From NCBI GenBank assembly GCA_036435485.1, contig CM071600.1:63299546-63363545 (forward strand): 64,000 bases of DNA, in the 5' to 3' direction. Of this stretch, positions 9,704 through 23,904 are shown piece by piece. A program made the translations under genes and the position numbers. The DNA is from Saposhnikovia divaricata. Taxonomy: Eukaryota; Streptophyta; Magnoliopsida; Apiales; Apiaceae. The notes beneath the pieces were generated by a model. The model searched no databases and had not been told where the DNA came from. It was given only the letters and a program-made list of their open reading frames with translations. Position 1 is the first letter of the stretch. Each line of letters opens with the position of its first letter.

Positions 9704-12189
9704 ATATATATATATTAGTCATAATTTATTAAATATAATGTTAAAATGTTGTTTCCCGCAAAAATTGAGAAGCAATTTTTTTAAAAGTATAAGAACGTGC
9801 TTTAATTTCTTTAAAACTACTTTTCAATCAAAAGCATTTTTCAATCAACAATACTTTTTAAAAAAATTATTTTTAAAATTTATTAAATACTTATTTTAAC
9901 TAGAAGGTGATGGAAGAGCGAAGAGTCTTAATTGGTTGGTGAAGGGGATGAAGGAAAGTGAATAATGGAATAAGAGGCAACTAGAATCCTAAATATGAAA
10001 ATGAGAGTCGGCTCTCATTGAGAAAGAAATTTTTTTTTTTTTCATGGAGTGATTGGATTTTAATCAAAATACATTTTCAATTCACGACATTTCAATTTTT
10101 GGAAAAGCTTGCTTCAACAAAGATATTAAAAGTTAATTACTGGTTAGTGGTCACCTTCAAACATTTATTGCCACGAAATTGTATGGTAGAATTCTACTAT
10201 ACGTTGAGAGATGGTTCCCCTATTTTCATACAAAAATCCTACTATATATGTATCCCACAAAATTTTTACGGTACGTGCAACAAACGTTTGTACAAGAGTG
10301 GCCTCCTAAGTTAATTTCACTGTGTAAGATTATATGACTTTAGAATTTAGAACTGATTTATACTTTAGATTTCATGCAATTAATGGTTGAGATTTTTTCG
10401 TTCTACTGCATTACACGATTTCTAAGTTTTGTTACAATACACAATATAAATATAATATAATTATAGAATATGATGTGTTTATGCTATACACAATAATTAA
10501 TTTTTTAAAATACATAGGAGTAAATTTTTGAAAGGTAATTATTTTTCACATAACTCAACTAATACTTCATCATTATAATATGCTTTAAAAAAAATTGTGC
10601 CAAAAATAATTGATAAAAATAAAAATATTTTAAAGTACTGCATTATATAGTTCTGAAATTCTAATATAAAAGTGTTTATATGTAGAATCTGACTTTATAT
10701 ACATAATTAGTAGATTAAGAGAATAAGGGAATTGAAGTTTTATAATTATGTGTACTTTCAACTAACATCTACTGATATTACGATGATTAACGCACACAAC
10801 TTCATCGAGAACAGGTTGCTTTATCCACTATTTAGAATACAATGACCTGCATTAATACGAAGTCGGCATATGCTTTGTTAACTTGATTAGAATTTCATTA
10901 AACTACACCTTAATCCTTACCATTGGCCGACAAATGCAATGTTTTTTTTTTCTTTTTCATCATTTTAGACAAATTTAATGTTGATCCTATATTAATAATT
11001 AAAATGAGAACACGTACGAGACTCGACCACTTTTATACATAAAATATATTTATACGAACACCGGTGTAAGGTTGTATGCCTCTCTTTATTAGCGACAAAG
11101 CTGGTTGAATCATGATTAATATTGTTAATTTCGGGAGAAAAGTAAAGGATGTGCAGCAAGGTACGTAGAAAAGTATGCTGAATAGTGAATAGCGTCCGCA
11201 CAATGTGAGAGCGAGAGCGAATTAAGTGGGAGCTATATAATTGGTGCTTAAACATAGGATAATCCAATCCATTAAGAGTAATTTTAGAGGTATTGAATTT
11301 GACACCAAAATTTTATTATTATATAATATGATAATTTGAAATTTTTAATTGGTTTGATTAATGTGAATGTAGGAGTTCGTCCTATTAAATATTTGTTAAA
11401 CATCAATCCAATTGTAATAACTAACTTTTAAGTACCATTTTAAAATCTAATTAAATATCTCTAATATTTTCCATTATAAATGAAATAAACACGGGGAAAT
11501 GAAAGGAGCCCTAAAATGATGATAAAGACGTATTTACGGTGCATTTTGTTGCAAAAACACTATGACAATATCCTAATATTTTAAAATTTTAAATGATTTG
11601 CAACATAATAATAGAACTTATTAATTTGTGAAAGGTCACAAGTTCAAATTCCTTCTCTCCTTAATATTCTCAACTACTATAAATTATTAATATGTATTTT
11701 GGTAACTTCAAGGACGAAATCTCCCCTAATAATTGATAATTGAACCTAATATATTTAGATCCAAAAAGGATGGATCATTTAGCAATCCACTCTTTAAAAT
11801 CAAAATAAAAATGGGCTTTCCGAGTAGGAATGTTGAATTAAGAAAGAATAAAATCCTAGTAAATTTGGTTTCAAAATCAAATTAACGTAATTTCTGAGTG
11901 AGGGGATGAACAATAAAAAAAATAAAATCATGATAAATCCGCTTTCTTACCATGCTAATATTTTAACTACATGAATTGATTATTGAGTGTAGGGAGCTGA
12001 GATATATTTCAGGTAAGTTCACTCAGATAGTATAATTTTATATGTAAAAATGGGTGGGTATATTTGTAAAATCAAGATTTGTTTAAAATTTTAGTAATTA
12101 AATCTGCGGGTTCAATAAATTTTAAAGAGTATCTCAGGAAAGTTTTCTGAGATTAATTTCGGGTCCTTTTAAATTTCTTTTGATTATTT
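9704..12189. other. Unassigned AT-rich DNA
   Basis: No convincing gene, splice-consistent exon or bounded repeat. The longest frames (for example 10018-10314 plus and 10992-11267 minus) have no recognisable motif and are taken as chance. Confidence 0.5.
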
Positions 12190-14026
12190 AACATATTTAA
12201 CATTTAATTAATGAAAAAATTAATTACACTGCAAGTAAATAAAAATTTTGAGAAATTAATGAAAAATATTATATACAATATAGACCTAAAGTTATATAAT
12301 AATTATATCCTACATATAATTGGCGTAAGTAGGTTTAGGTGTTCGTCTGGTCGTGAGGAATTAAAAGTAATTTTATTAGAAATTAGAATTGGGCCAGATA
12401 ATGAGTTGGGTCAGAGAAAGAGTTGGGCCAGGATATTGAATTAAAAGTTAAAATTATGCTATGAAATATTATCGGCCAATTTAAAAGATAAAATTATGCT
12501 ATGAAATATTAAAACATATATTAGGCTAAACCTTAAAATAAAATTTTCAGAAAAAAATTGTTTACCAAATAAAATGTTTTAAGAACAACATTATTTTTAT
12601 AAAAATCATTAAAGATTCTAATGTTAGGTTTGACACAAATATATTTCTAAAATAACAAAAAAAATAAAATAGCAAAAAAGCATAATTAAAAATGAGTCAC
12701 AAATTCATTCTTTATATATAATAAACAAGTAAATAAAGCATACTATCAGAAATTTAATTCAAAAAATAACTTTTTTAAAAAAAGAATTTACAATTATTTA
12801 CAAATCAAAAAAGAGTCTTTAATAAAATATATGGTAAAACAAGATAATAAAAAGGTAATAAAAAATGTCATAATTGGAAATGACACCAAAATTCAGCAAA
12901 ATATATTCCACAAAACAAATGCCAATTCAAAAAAAAAATCTAATTTTAGAAAATTAAAATCAACAATAAACCTTAATATAATGCATTTAAAACAAATTAA
13001 CAATACAAAAATAAGATAGTACAAAATTTCATTAAAAAAAGTACAAATGTATTTGTGTTCACAACAAGTTAAACCAATAATTTCCCACGTGTCTAAATAT
13101 ATTATATATATTCTAATAAAATTGAAAATACCGTAAAAAATATAAAATATTAAAATATATGTTAGGCTAAACCTTAAAATATAATTTACAAAAATAATTG
13201 TTTACTAAATAAAAGTGCTTTGAAAAAATTATTTTCATAAAAATCATTAAATATTCTATTTTTAGGTTTGACAACAAATATGTTGCTTAAATTTAAATTA
13301 AAAAATATGAGCATAAATCAACATATAAACAAATTCTTACTTTGCAAAGAAAAATTTGAAATTAAAAAAAGTGAACACAGATCAATAAATAAACATATTT
13401 AAATTAGAAAGCAATCCAAACACCCACAAAATAAATTTATATTGGTATCTAAATATAATACAAAAACCCCGTTGATTATTCTAAACAAACACACATAATA
13501 AATACCACACATGTCAAAAATATAAAATTAACATGTAAATATAATCAATATTCAAACAAATAAAAACTTTTATACCATGCATATTTTCAAACAAGTTTAA
13601 AAAATGTCTTTAAAAACTATAAAACACTATAACAAAATATCTAATTTTTTTTAAATAATTATTAGATGACATAATCAAAAATTTAAAAAAAATAAATAAA
13701 TTATTACACGAATATATTACCCATATGTTTTAAGCATATAATTTATGATATAATAAAATAAAAAAAATAAAAATAATTATGTTATACTAAAATATATGTT
13801 AGCCTAAACTTTAAAATATAAATTATAGAAAAATCATTTTCAAAAAAAATAAATTTATACTACAAACCATATGTATACTACAAATCTTATAACATATATA
13901 CATTACAATCATTAAAAGTAAAAATAAACAATTCAAAATGTTATAAAATTTATTTTACAAAGAAAAAGAAATTATAATCAAAATTATACTACAAAATTTT
14001 AATAAAGTTACCCGTGCATAAGCTAG
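12190..14026 (+). mobile_element. Helitron-like region with three degenerate internal copies
   Basis: The block containing TTAGGCTAAACCTTAAAATA and then AAAATCATTAAAGATTCTAA recurs in decayed form near 12515, 13160 and 13795, a period of about 640 bp. The right end reads CCCGTGCATAAGCTAG followed by T, a Helitron-type terminus. The left boundary is uncertain. No Rep/helicase coding is visible. Confidence 0.4.
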
Positions 14027-14244
14027 TCCATAATAATTAAGATACAAAGAATTTGATTAGTGCTCTCGGGACTAATTTTGATTTTGTGGCCAAATAAATT
14101 GTAATTGTTCTATATATTATATTCTCCACTCTTGTTTTTTTGAGTACTGTCTCTTAAAGATATTTGCTTAAATTCTTAATTAATGTTTATTTATATATTT
14201 GTTATTAAGAAATTAATTAGGCCTCACATTCAGATTTTAATATA

Positions 14245-15372
14245 CTAGCTTATAGCACGGGTTATCTTTAATTTTTTTAATTTACCTATAATGTAGTTAC
14301 TTAATATTATAATTATTTCACCTTGATACATAATAATTTTTAGTATTAAATATAAATTAATATGTTTTTGGCGGGAATCGAATCTTCAACATTTCTATGT
14401 AACATTTTTTAAAATTAATTTTAAATTAAAACGTTGTTGACGGGATTCGAATCTTATACCTCTGTATATAACAACTTTTAGTATTACATCCATCATCATC
14501 TATTATTTGAAACTAATCTAACATTTGAAACTAATCTAACAGTTGTGAATGAAAGTGATAACCAAAACCAAATTACAACATATATCCTATTTTGCTTATT
14601 ATATTATAATATAGATATTGTAGATTTTGTAAAAAAATTATACATGTAACTAATAATAAGTTTTTTTGACTTTTTTGTTCCATTTTATTATTACCTGATT
14701 TTTTTCAATATTAACGTAAATTATATTTACATATGAAATACGAAAGACAAACATGAATTTTTGTTTTGAAGCGTAACTATTTAGTAGTTAAAGTCAGGTT
14801 TGATTTAGATTGTTTACCGAAAGCCAAGGCGTAGTAGTTTTCTATAGAAGAGATGAGGCTGCTTCGTGCTTATATACTCGCAATTTTTCAATGCTATCTT
14901 GTAAATTAAATTTTTGGCGTGTGCTAATATCAAAATTAATAGATGATTAATGATGTTCTAATATTAAATTTGATATGATTAATGAGTATTGAAAAGTGAA
15001 TTTTATCATATGTTTTATTTTGGATTGTAATTTCCCGAAAGCCAGTGTGTAGTATATGTACACACAATTTTTCAATGCGATCTTGTAAACTAAATTTTTA
15101 GCGTATACTAATATCAAATTTAATAAATGATTAATGAGTTTCTGATATTAAATTTAATAGATGATTAATGAATTTTGAAAAGTAAATTTTATCATATCTT
15201 TTATTAGTATATTTAGAGTTATAAATATTAAATTTAATTATGTTAAAAAGTGAATTTTATCGTATATTTTATTAGTATATTTAGAGTTATAAATATTAAA
15301 TTTAATTATGTTGTTATTGAGAGTCGAACCCGACCTCCCTTATTATCGCTCTCACTCTTATTATATAATAGA
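14245..15372 (-). mobile_element. Helitron-like element, minus strand
   Basis: On the minus strand it begins TCTATTATATAATAAGAG (15372 side) and ends CCCGTGCTATAAGCTAG followed by T (14245). Most of its body (from about 14598) is shared with 43690-44240 in the same orientation, which shows a dispersed family. It contains short internal duplications (for example AATTTTTCAATGC twice). No coding. Confidence 0.5.
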
Positions 15373-15656
15373 ATATAATAAAGCTCATAGTTATTAAAAA
15401 AAGTAAAATCGTGGGCATAAAATTCGTTGCACATGCAGGATGCAGCAGATATGTGGGAAATAAATTTCATGAGTGGGGAAGTTTATTCTGTGGTATATTC
15501 GATCTAAAACTTGCTTTACACTATACATGTTCCGTAATACCAATCATGATTTTATTGACTCATTGCTTCATAATCTTTTCATAAATCTTCAACTTGAACT
15601 CAACTTAAGTGAGCATGAATGTTGGAAAATATATATATACATATATATATATATAT

Positions 15657-15979
15657 AGGGTGTGGCTCAAAAGAGGGTGTGGCTCAAAAGAGAACTCATT
15701 ATTTGAAGAAAACTAATGTACTAATCCTAACCATTGAATGTATTATAATCAACGGCCCCGCCAGGGGCACCCACACATTAATCAAATACACTCTCACACA
15801 CACAATCCCACCTAATTCCCTCCGTTTTAATTTTGATTTTTCCCGTCAATCGGTGATATTTTTTTAAAATCTAATTTCACCACATTTTTCTCCATCTCCC
15901 AACGATCAGTTTGCATACCATATGTGCTATATTTTAATTTAGTTTTCTTAGTTCTCTTTTTAAGGGATTTTCTCTAGAT

Positions 15980-15981
<2 letters not shown>
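15657..15981 (+). mobile_element. MITE-like repeat in AT microsatellite, copy 2
   Basis: The inverted partner of 9389-9703, lying between two AT runs. It starts GGGTGTGGCTCAAAAGA, and this 17-bp word is immediately duplicated. It ends CTCTAGATCC. No coding. Confidence 0.7.

Positions 15982-16045
<64 letters not shown>
15982..16045. repeat. (AT)n microsatellite
   Basis: A pure AT dinucleotide run of about 64 bp at the right end of the MITE-like repeat. A shorter, interrupted run sits at its left end (about 15630-15657). Confidence 0.95.
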
Positions 16046-16047
<2 letters not shown>

Positions 16048-17388
16048 AATGTTCAACAGCATTTCATCGATCTCCCTCCCTCCACGAATCTTCTTAATTT
16101 AAAAACTGAAGGTGGCGAACACACTCAAACCCTAAAACGTAAACCAACCCTAGCTAGGTTTAATATATTAGGTCATCGCTAGGTAGATATTAATGTACAA
16201 AATTGGAGTCCAGATTGAACTGTCCTGTCCTCCCTGGAGTTTATTTGACAAATTGACAATGCTAGTAGTAATTAATGAAGAAGGAGCGAGCACCAAAATC
16301 ATACTACACGTAAATTATACTACACGTTTCCATTGGCAAGTGAATTGGTGTGTCTCTGTATTTGGAAAATTGCACGTTTCCACTTCTCTGTGGAATGTGG
16401 ACGTAAACTTTTTGTCTGGTTGGCTTTTCAGTTCCTCGTGTTTTTAGTTTTCTTTCCTGCTCTTGCTGTGCGGAGAGTGACCCAGCAGGAAATTTCTCCC
16501 AATTCATCCCATCCTTTGAATGTATCCTAGTTTGATTAAATTATGGACCGAAAGTGGATATTAATTATCGGGTCAGGGGTGTAATATACTCTTAGCAATT
16601 ATTATCATTTTTTATGGGGTCTGAATTTGTTGTAATCAACAACAAAACAACTACAAAAAATCAACCAGACTCATCAGCTGTAACAGGTAGAAACACCACC
16701 ACCATTGCCAAAGAGGTTTAAGAACCTCTGATTGTCTGCATTTGACACATCTAGAGTATGAGATTAAAAAGTTTCGGCATTCATCATTACCCTATCTTTA
16801 AACACTTGCTGAACTTTGGACCTTGCTACCTCACTTAGGACTTGGGAGCAAAATCAAAGCCTAAATTTAGTGATAATCATATTTATAAAAAATAATCACG
16901 ATTTGGATTAAATTGAATGAACTGTCTAGATAATTTTATCATTTTATCCGATCAAAAGTGGTTCACGGTTTCTGTTTAGAAAGTTCAAAACATTATGGGT
17001 GGTTTCAGGTTTATTTATTTTGTATAGACATTTAAGTATAATTAAATATTGAGAAATTATCAAAATAAATTGCTTTTTTTTATACATATTCACGGCTCTA
17101 CTTCATTTTAAAAATACTTGTAAAATTATGATTTTTAAAATAAAAAAAATCAAATGAAATTTTTATATACGATTTACATCCAACTTTTTTTAACAATTTT
17201 ATATTATTGTAATTACTTTTAATTGTATTTGAGGTTAATTATAATTGCATTAAATGGTTTCATTTTATCGCTAACTATTATTTTTGCAAAACAATTCAAA
17301 AAACATCATATTTTTATTAAAAAAAATTAACAAAAAAACTTACAAAAACAAATTTAGAAAATCGTATGTTTAGAAAAACCTCTTTTAT
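16046..17388. other. Unassigned DNA
   Basis: The part 16190-16530 is less AT-rich than its surroundings and has overlapping frames of 65-84 codons on both strands, but none shows a motif or plausible splice context. Nothing is recognised. Confidence 0.45.
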
Positions 17389-18556
17389 CTATATATATAT
17401 TATAATGTCTGGAGATCGTAAAGTTACCAGAAGCGGTTAAAGCATTTTTCTTAAATTTTCATTTTTCTAAATTTTTTTTATTATAATTACTTTCTTGCAT
17501 TAAATAGTTGTTAATGACATATTAATTAGTCATTAATTATACTTAATAAATATGTATTATATTTATTTTATTTTATTTTATTTATTTAAAATATTATAAA
17601 ACTTTAGTTGAGGATCATAATTATTATTTCAATATTAAATATTAATTATATGTATAATTAACTTTATATTTAAGAATTTTCATTTTTTTGATTTTTTATT
17701 AAAATTAGTTTCTTGCATTAAATAGCTATTAGTGACATATTAATTAGTCGATAATTATACCTAATAAATATATATTAAATTTATTTATTTATTTAAAAAA
17801 TTATAAACATTATTTGAGCATTATAATTATTATTTCAGTATTAAATATTAAATACATATATAATTAAGTTTATTTTTAGGTAAAATGACGACTAAAATTT
17901 ATTTATATTGCGTCCTTTTTTATTCCCTATCGAATACCACTCCAATTTCATTTCGGATAATTGTAGACTGTAGTAGAGACGATCCTTAACTTCTCAAGCA
18001 ATCTTTATCATTAGTGATTATGGAAAGTGTAATAAATTATAGAAGTATGTAAAGTTTTGCTTAACACCTGTAATAAAAATAACAAAAATAGTTTTTTATT
18101 TTTACACATGAATAAATTACACATGGGTTATGACCAAACCGATTAAATTGAAAAAATTCAATTTTATTGGTAGATTAAATTGATAAAAAAGTTTTGCGCC
18201 CATTGTTCATTATATTGTGTCGAACTAAATTAATATTCTAATTAAATAAATTTTTACACTACAACTGAACATGTATGTTATGAGAGGGGTGTCGGCTTTA
18301 AAAAGTGTTATTATATATAATATTTATAACTTTTGATCGTAAAGATTACGTTTATATTATAATTGATACTTTTTATGTTTATGTTATTTATGAGATTATG
18401 AAAATTTTAGATATATAAAAAGAATATCTTCAAACTTATAATTCATGTAAATTATTTTGAATCAATTTTTTTTAAAAATTCTTAAGTAACTAATCAATTT
18501 TTAAAAATAATAAAAAAATAAATCATCTTCCGCGCGAAGTGCGAATAAGTTGACGA
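17389..18556 (+). mobile_element. Helitron-like element (tentative)
   Basis: Begins near TCTATATATATATTATAATG. The right end has CCGCGCGAAGTGCG followed by AATAAGTTGACGAG and T, which resembles a hairpin-plus-CTAG Helitron end with one altered base. It contains a degenerate direct repeat (TTTCTTGCATTAAATAG at about 17490 and 17710). No coding. Confidence 0.35.
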
Positions 18557-18835
18557 GTTATTTTCTAATATTCCAGCAGCTACGAATTCAGTAATCGAAA
18601 TACAAGATTTCACTTGGTGTTCATCACTTTATTACCTATTTAATGTTCCTAATTAAAGTACGGTTAACTAATTACATTTTAGATAATTAATTTTTAATAT
18701 TTACTATGATTTTTAAAGTTGCATATTAAGATGAGGTAATTATCCAATTTTAAAGCATTATCTTTGATAATTTTCAATTTTAAATTCAACCAATTAAAAA
18801 AATTATTAGTGTTAAAAAGTAAGAAAAGTGAGTAA

Positions 18836-19057
18836 GAGGGTGTTTGGGGAACTTTTTTTCCGAATAAGTCAACTTATTTTAAGACAAAGTTAGAGATTCC
18901 TAACTTTTTTCTGAAAAAAGTTAACTTTTTTTTTTGCAACTTATACAATCTCAAACATAAATTAAATACTTGTATAAAATTTGTTTTATCAAAATATAAT
19001 TTTTTTACCCGAAAATAAGTCCATAAGACCTTAAAAAAAGGTGAGCCAAACATGCTC
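18836..19057. mobile_element. Tourist/PIF-Harbinger-like MITE, 222 bp
   Basis: Ends GAGGGTGTTTGG and (inverted) GAGCATGTTTGG, flanked by TAA at 18833-18835 and 19058-19060. The interior carries AAGTTAACTTTTTT-type words. An inverted fragment of the same family lies at 3817-3951. Confidence 0.75.
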
Positions 19058-19060
19058 TAA

Positions 19061-20980
19061 AATGATATGATCTAATGTATAAAATGAGTATAATGGAGGA
19101 AAGTAGTGGATGTAGTTGATTTTAATATTATAAAATTTTACTATTTTTGGGAATTTTTTGAAATGTAAAGAATTGAGACATAGATCCAAAAAAGCAAAGA
19201 GTAAGGAAATGAGAAGAATGAAGGGAGTTTGTATTAATGAAGAATTCATATGATACATTACTCTTTTCTTAGTCACGAATTTACTCAACATTTTCCTAAA
19301 CAAAATATTTCAAGAAAAAGAGAAGAAAAGTGGAAAATATATATGTCAAAATTCTTGTGCGTTGCTGCTACCACGAAAAATACTGGAAAAAAAATTGAAG
19401 TGCAATTTTTTTTAATACATAAAAAGTATTTATGAATTGAAAAAATATAACTATCTTACATTTGAAATACAATTTGAGTATACTTTTTTCTAAAAAAATT
19501 GTGCTTTTAGATTAAAATAAATGTTGAGTATGAACACTGAGAGTAATACAAGCTAGGGGTGAATATATTACTCCTTTTTTTATTTTTATTTTTTGGTTAA
19601 CTGTTTGAATCTGATTCACTTTAAATCTAATGTTGCTCAGTTACAAAAATACAATTACCGATGCATTTTTACAAACCTAAAATTACGAGTCATGCCATGA
19701 AGGAGCACCTGATAATGCATATTGGAAATCATTGGCAGCATGGCACCTTATTTTTTTCACATTGGCATTGCAAGTCCTAAGTAGAAAAGAATGTTCAATG
19801 AATCTCAAGCAATGATTTATGTTCAATGAATGAAAGTCTTCATCGAACAAGAAAACTTAAATCGTTATATTTTAGTTAATTTTTTCAGAAAAATCTTGTA
19901 TAGAAATTAATACAGTCACATATGGCTTTACTAAGCCTCCACCTCATATTGTTATTCTTGAACATAGTTAATCAAAAAATAAAATACACCCATTTTGTCT
20001 AAAACTCATTAAAATCTAATCTATAACCACATTACTAAAAACTCATCAAACCATAATCACTTAACACTCACTGAATCAAATTAATACACTTAAATATTTC
20101 TATATTAATCAAAATGAGCTAAAATAAAAACTCAAATCAGCTTAAAAACAGAGTGTGTATATGTGTGTGAGTATACAACAACTAAAAGGGTTTAAGAAAA
20201 TACAAGAAAAAGGTTTAAATGTATTTAGAAAATCAAGAACCAAGTGAATTACATTAAATAAAAACACAATGCATGGGGCATCAAAACCCACCAAGGATGT
20301 AGCAACGAAACCAACAACATTCACCATCAAATCCTTTATATATATTATAGGTCAACATGGCCTTTCCACCCATTTAGTAATGTACTAAACTATCCCTGCA
20401 TCATGGTAATGTTAAAAAAAATGGATTTCAATGGATTTGAACCCCTGACCTTCATGTACCAATTTTCTTTTGTCCACATTATTACCACTACATTAGAACA
20501 CTTTAATATACATTTTTTAAAATCATTATTTTTTAAAATCATTAATTGCATACACAAATTCTTATGTTTGCATATATTAAAAAATGGGTATTTATCATTA
20601 ACTAAAATATAACGATTTAAGTTTGCATATATTAATACCGTTACGCTAGAATACTTAATGATACACTTTTTAAAATCAATAATTGCATACGCAAGCAATC
20701 CACTTGCTACATTCGCTTTAATATCTATTTTCAAATTTATTCGGGATAAAAGTTATTAAAATGATAAGAACATGTAAGATATTTTTGACTGAATGAATAA
20801 CCGACTGAATGTACGTGTATTTAATATAGATGAGCATTTCTCCCGGTCTGCCCGACCCCGATTTAATCTCTTTCCCGTTTGGAGATTCGGAAAATTTTTC
20901 GGGTTTGGAACCGGAAACATGAAATGTTATAAATAAAAACTTGGGGATGGGAACGAGCTGAGCGATTAAAGCATCTCGGC
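19061..20980. other. Unassigned DNA with a GC-richer patch
   Basis: No gene is recognised. At 20825-20940 a GC-richer patch (CCCGACCCCGATT, TTTTTCGGGTTTGG) resembles the patch at 22440-22620, and the MITE at 20984 lies between them, so both may belong to one interrupted repeat. Confidence 0.4.
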
Positions 20981-20983
20981 TAA

Positions 20984-21875
20984 GGGGTCATTTGTTAAAT
21001 CTGAATATCACTTTATGAACCATTGATTATCTGAACGGTTGAATAATCTGAATTCTGAACGAAAGTTGTTGTTTGATAAAATAAAAAAGATTATGAATGA
21101 CTAAATATTTTGAGTTTTTTGTTAAACATATTTTTCGAATAATTAAAATATTTAGTCAATAATAAATTTTAAAAGTAAGATGAATTATTTTTTCTAGCTT
21201 TTTCGATAAATACCCAAGTTCAGAATTTTTTTTGCAAAGGTGCTTTTTTTAAAAAAAATATATTGCGAAAATACCAACTTATTTGCAAAAATACATTATT
21301 TGCAAAAATACAGTCTGCAACCAAATCAACTAAATATAATTATTTGCAAACACATATGCAACTCTATGAAAACTTTGCGCAGCTGTATATGCAACCTGAT
21401 AAGATTATATTTTTGCAAAATATTTTTCCTGAAAAATGTACTTTTGTAAATATTTTAAGAATATGATAAAAGTATAAAAAAAAACTAGAAAAAATGGTAT
21501 TTTTGGTAAATATTCATTATTTTTTATTATATATTTTTTGAGTATTTTTTAATATCTTTATGTTAGAAAAAACGTGTGTACGAAATACGATTGCCAAAAA
21601 GTTAGCTTGGCATAAATTATATAATTTTAAAATCAGTTAATCATATTGAATAGAATAGAGATATAATATATATACCTAATATTCAATAATTATTGATGCA
21701 TACAACAAAGAGATTTGAATGGTTCAGTTGGAATTCTAAGGGTGGTGTCGTCCACAGGAATGTGAGAGTCGTCCAGCACCATCCAGATTTCTAAATAATT
21801 AACAAACAATTTGAACGACAATCACATGAATGGTTCCGTTCATCTTCTTTAATTCAGCCATTAACAAATGAACCC
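20984..21875. mobile_element. PIF/Harbinger-like non-autonomous element, 892 bp
   Basis: The termini GGGGTCATTTGTTAA and (inverted) GGGTTCATTTGTTAA are near-identical. TAA flanks both ends (20981-20983 and 21876-21878). No transposase frame is seen. Confidence 0.7.
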
Positions 21876-21878
21876 TAA

Positions 21879-22885
21879 ATTCCCAATTCCCGTTCCCCAA
21901 TCGATTATCATATTTAAGAAAAAATAATTTTTTAAATATATATATTGTAGATTATTAAAAATAAATGTAATTCAAAGATTCAATTTTTTTTATAAATTTA
22001 ACATTTCATAACATTAGAAATGGTATGGAAATAATTTCCAACCAGTTCGACATGCCAAAAGATGGCAAATGTCACAATTGTCTGACAGAACCCATTAATC
22101 AATGGGCTTAAAAGCTTGTTTGCGCAGGCAAGTAACACCATTTGTTGCATCGAATTTAACATTTCATAAATATAATTTAATTTTAATAATATTTTTCATC
22201 TTTTATTAAAATTGCTATTTATAATATAATAATAAATTTATCATGATTTATCAAAATAATTTGATTATCCAATATATTAGAGAATATATAAATTTTAATT
22301 AAGAATTTCCAAATTTTCATAGGGATCCTCGTTCTCCGTTCGAGGTAGGAATCATGGAGGAAAATAATCCCCATTTTGGGATCGATACGGGTTACGATTA
22401 GGTTCAAAATTTTAATTAAAAATAAGTTCGAAATTTTAATTAAAAATATTAAAATTCATGATTTCTCGCGGGGATACGTATTTTCCTTTTGGGGCAGGAA
22501 TCGGGAGCGAAATAATTTTCGTTCAAGAACCGAAATAGGTTCATCGATTTTGTTCGATCGAATTCGGGGATCGGGATGGATATAGCACTCCCTGACCTTG
22601 AATTGACCCGATGCCCATTTCCAAACAACATGAATTCATTTAGTGACAGATTTGGACATTTAGATACAACTAAATACCAACAAAAGAATAGGTACATCAA
22701 TTTTTTTAGCAACTTAAGAACAAACGGTAATACAACTAAATATTTGATAATAATATGTTAATCCAATTTGTTGACAAATGTTAGATGAGTTTGATTGAAA
22801 TTCAAAAGATATAGTGTTATCACAATAACATTTGAAAAACGTATACATGTTTAATGTGTGAGAGGTATGATAATTAACTATTTTA
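21879..22885. other. Unassigned DNA, possible interrupted repeat
   Basis: Contains a GC-richer patch at about 22316-22620 (GGGGATACG, GGGGCAGGAATCGGGAG, GGGGATCGGGATGG) of the type seen in plant repeat ends. No gene; the frames over it on both strands are mirror images of the same patch. Confidence 0.4.
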
Positions 22886-23615
22886 TTATATAATACCTAT
22901 TTAGGTCGTAACCACAACAATAATTTTATATAAATATGAAAATTGAGGTCGCTGAGAGGTTGTAAAGAAGAATGAGAGATGATCGAAGAGAGAGGAAGGA
23001 TAAACAAACTTGAGATTGTTAAAGACGAAAGATAGGTGATGTGGCAAAAAGTATGTGCATATATGATGTGGTTGAAGGAAGGAACGGATCTGAGAGGTAT
23101 AGCGAGGTGGCTAGATAGTGGTCGGAAAGAGGCCGAAGTAAGAAGGTACCTGATCAGTAATAAATTGGAGGAGATGTGAGATAGGCTACTTGATCAGTAA
23201 TAAATTAAGGAGATATAAGGTAGACATATGTGTAGAAGAGAAATAGATATTTAAAATATGTTGTGGCTATGATTGAAAGTAGTTAAAAAATTGTTGTCGT
23301 GGTGATCCTTTTAGGATTTCTACTGAAAAACACTGTTATCGTGGAAATATTTGATAGCTGACAATTAACTCTAATATACCACTTTTGTCGGTTATTCTTC
23401 TTGCATTAAACAAGTACCACTATAAATATGAATCTCGAAATTTAGAGTGTGCTAATAATTTGAATTTAGAATGATTATAACTACTGAATCGGTAGACCGT
23501 TGCAGTGAAAGGTAAAATAGACTAACAAGAGGATGCAATGGATTTTATCGCAAAATTAAACAAATGTTATATGAATTAGAATGTGGCCGGTGCCTTGCAC
23601 GGGCTTTCATGCTAG
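22886..23615 (+). mobile_element. Helitron-type 3' end (tentative)
   Basis: The right end carries GTGCCTTGCAC (stem-loop) followed by GGGCTTTCATG and CTAG (23612-23615) with T next. The left end is a guess at TTTTATTATATAATACC. The body is non-coding with a GA-rich stretch (22950-23240). Confidence 0.35.
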
Positions 23616-23753
23616 TTAATCCTAGTACACCAGAACAAACATAATTTTTACTATAACCCAGCGATTTAAACAAAACATAAATAATAGAAACATAGAAATC
23701 ATAAAATTCGAGCTTAAAACCATGGGTAAAAAGGCAAAAACATAAAAACATGC

Positions 23754-23757
23754 ATAT

Positions 23758-23795
<38 letters not shown>

Positions 23796-23857
23796 GTTAC
23801 CAGACAATTTATGATTATAGGGGTCTCATTTGAGCACCACCCTATATATATATATAT

Positions 23858-23899
<42 letters not shown>
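23754..23899. repeat. Two AT microsatellites around a MITE remnant
   Basis: AT runs at about 23754-23795 and 23843-23899 enclose GGGGTCTCATTTGAGCACCACCC, which resembles the end of the MITE-like repeat at 9389 and 15657. The same association with AT runs recurs here. Confidence 0.7.

Positions 23900-23904
<5 letters not shown>

Noticed and set aside
10018..10314. A 98-codon plus-strand frame
   Set aside because: No motif, no codon-use signal and no splice context in AT-rich DNA.
16193..16530. Overlapping frames of 65-84 codons on both strands
   Set aside because: Mutually exclusive frames in a GC-richer patch; nothing recognisable.
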